From assembly GCA_019314185.1 (NCBI GenBank), contig JAFCZU010000209.1, positions 1-5,995 on the forward strand: DNA of 5,995 nucleotides. Direction: 5' to 3'. Below the pieces are notes generated by a model. The model saw nothing but the letters and a program-made list of their open reading frames with translations. It was not told where the DNA came from and searched no databases. A program made the translations under genes and the position numbers. Every line of letters starts with the position of its first letter. Position 1 is the stretch's first letter. Shown here piece after piece: positions 5,969 to 5,995 of this stretch. This DNA is from Deltaproteobacteria bacterium (GTDB lineage Bacteria; Desulfobacterota; Desulfobacteria; Desulfobacterales; ETH-SRB1).

Positions 5969-5974
5969 ACAGCC

Positions 5975-5995
5975 ATGTCAGCACAATATATTAGA
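5975..5995 (+). CDS. 5' end of a gene, possibly the ABC exporter ATPase (Wzt type)
   Basis: ATG 5975 opens the frame MSAQYIR, cut off by the window edge after seven codons. The start is supported by a well-placed AAGGAG. Export permeases of the Wzm type are normally followed by their ATPase, and Wzt-type proteins often begin with a short lead into a strand such as 'IRV'. This is consistent with the visible residues but far from proof. The start is seen; the identity is inferred from position. Confidence 0.55.

Larger units (their letters stand above)
5625..5974. other. 350-nt non-coding gap holding repeat-derived sequence
   Basis: No convincing gene is present on either strand. The first 50 nt contain a 10-bp-period repeat, and the last 140 nt are dominated by a long inverted repeat. 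The middle (about 5680-5830) shows no recognisable feature. A minus-strand open frame (5848 to 5642) lies mostly on repeat sequence and has no family resemblance that I recognise. Such a gap is unusual between an export permease and its ATPase, whose genes normally abut. Confidence 0.7.

Overview
The window is a one-direction (+) gene cluster from a PEP-CTERM/exosortase A (XrtA) type exopolysaccharide locus. It runs: the 3' end of an unidentified gene with a beta-strand-like tail (1-101), an XrtA-associated polysaccharide deacetylase (104-1102), a FemAB-like protein (1107-2162), two XrtA-associated GT-B glycosyltransferases (2177-3436 and 3512-4732), an ABC-2 polysaccharide export permease of the Wzm/TagG type (4806-5624), and the first seven codons of another gene after a strong ribosome binding site (5975-5995). 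No exosortase, PEP-CTERM substrate, RNA gene, transposase or CRISPR array is visible.

The host is most likely a Gram-negative, PEP-CTERM-bearing bacterium. I favour a Desulfobacterota ('deltaproteobacterial') lineage because of the family mix and the dense short repeats, but this is inference and no taxonomic marker is present. The first four complete or partial genes are tightly coupled: a 2-nt gap, a 4-nt gap, and either an ATGA overlap or a 14-nt gap depending on the start of the third. The glycosyltransferase at 3512 follows a 75-nt gap and the permease a 73-nt gap. The deacetylase, FemAB-like protein and glycosyltransferases would build and modify an extracellular or capsular polysaccharide. 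The permease, with an ATPase probably encoded next, would export an undecaprenyl- or lipid-linked glycan.

The most striking content is not a gene family but a set of heptanucleotide tandem repeats. Six tracts occur between 263 and 4787. Four lie wholly inside or at the end of reading frames, where they add low-complexity segments such as KAQSSKL or STINNQQ to otherwise conserved enzymes. A fifth sits at the end of the deacetylase gene and supplies its last residues. The sixth is in the opposite orientation at the end of the second glycosyltransferase gene, provides that gene's stop codon and fills most of the gap before the permease. Because 7 is not a multiple of 3, each tract reads the same heptapeptide in any frame. 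The coding copies are in the orientation with few or no stops, and base variants inside the tracts avoid in-frame TGA.

The 350-nt gap at 5625-5974 has no convincing gene. It holds a 10-bp-period CACGAA-type repeat at its start and a roughly 110-bp imperfect inverted repeat at its end, built from the same kind of unit.
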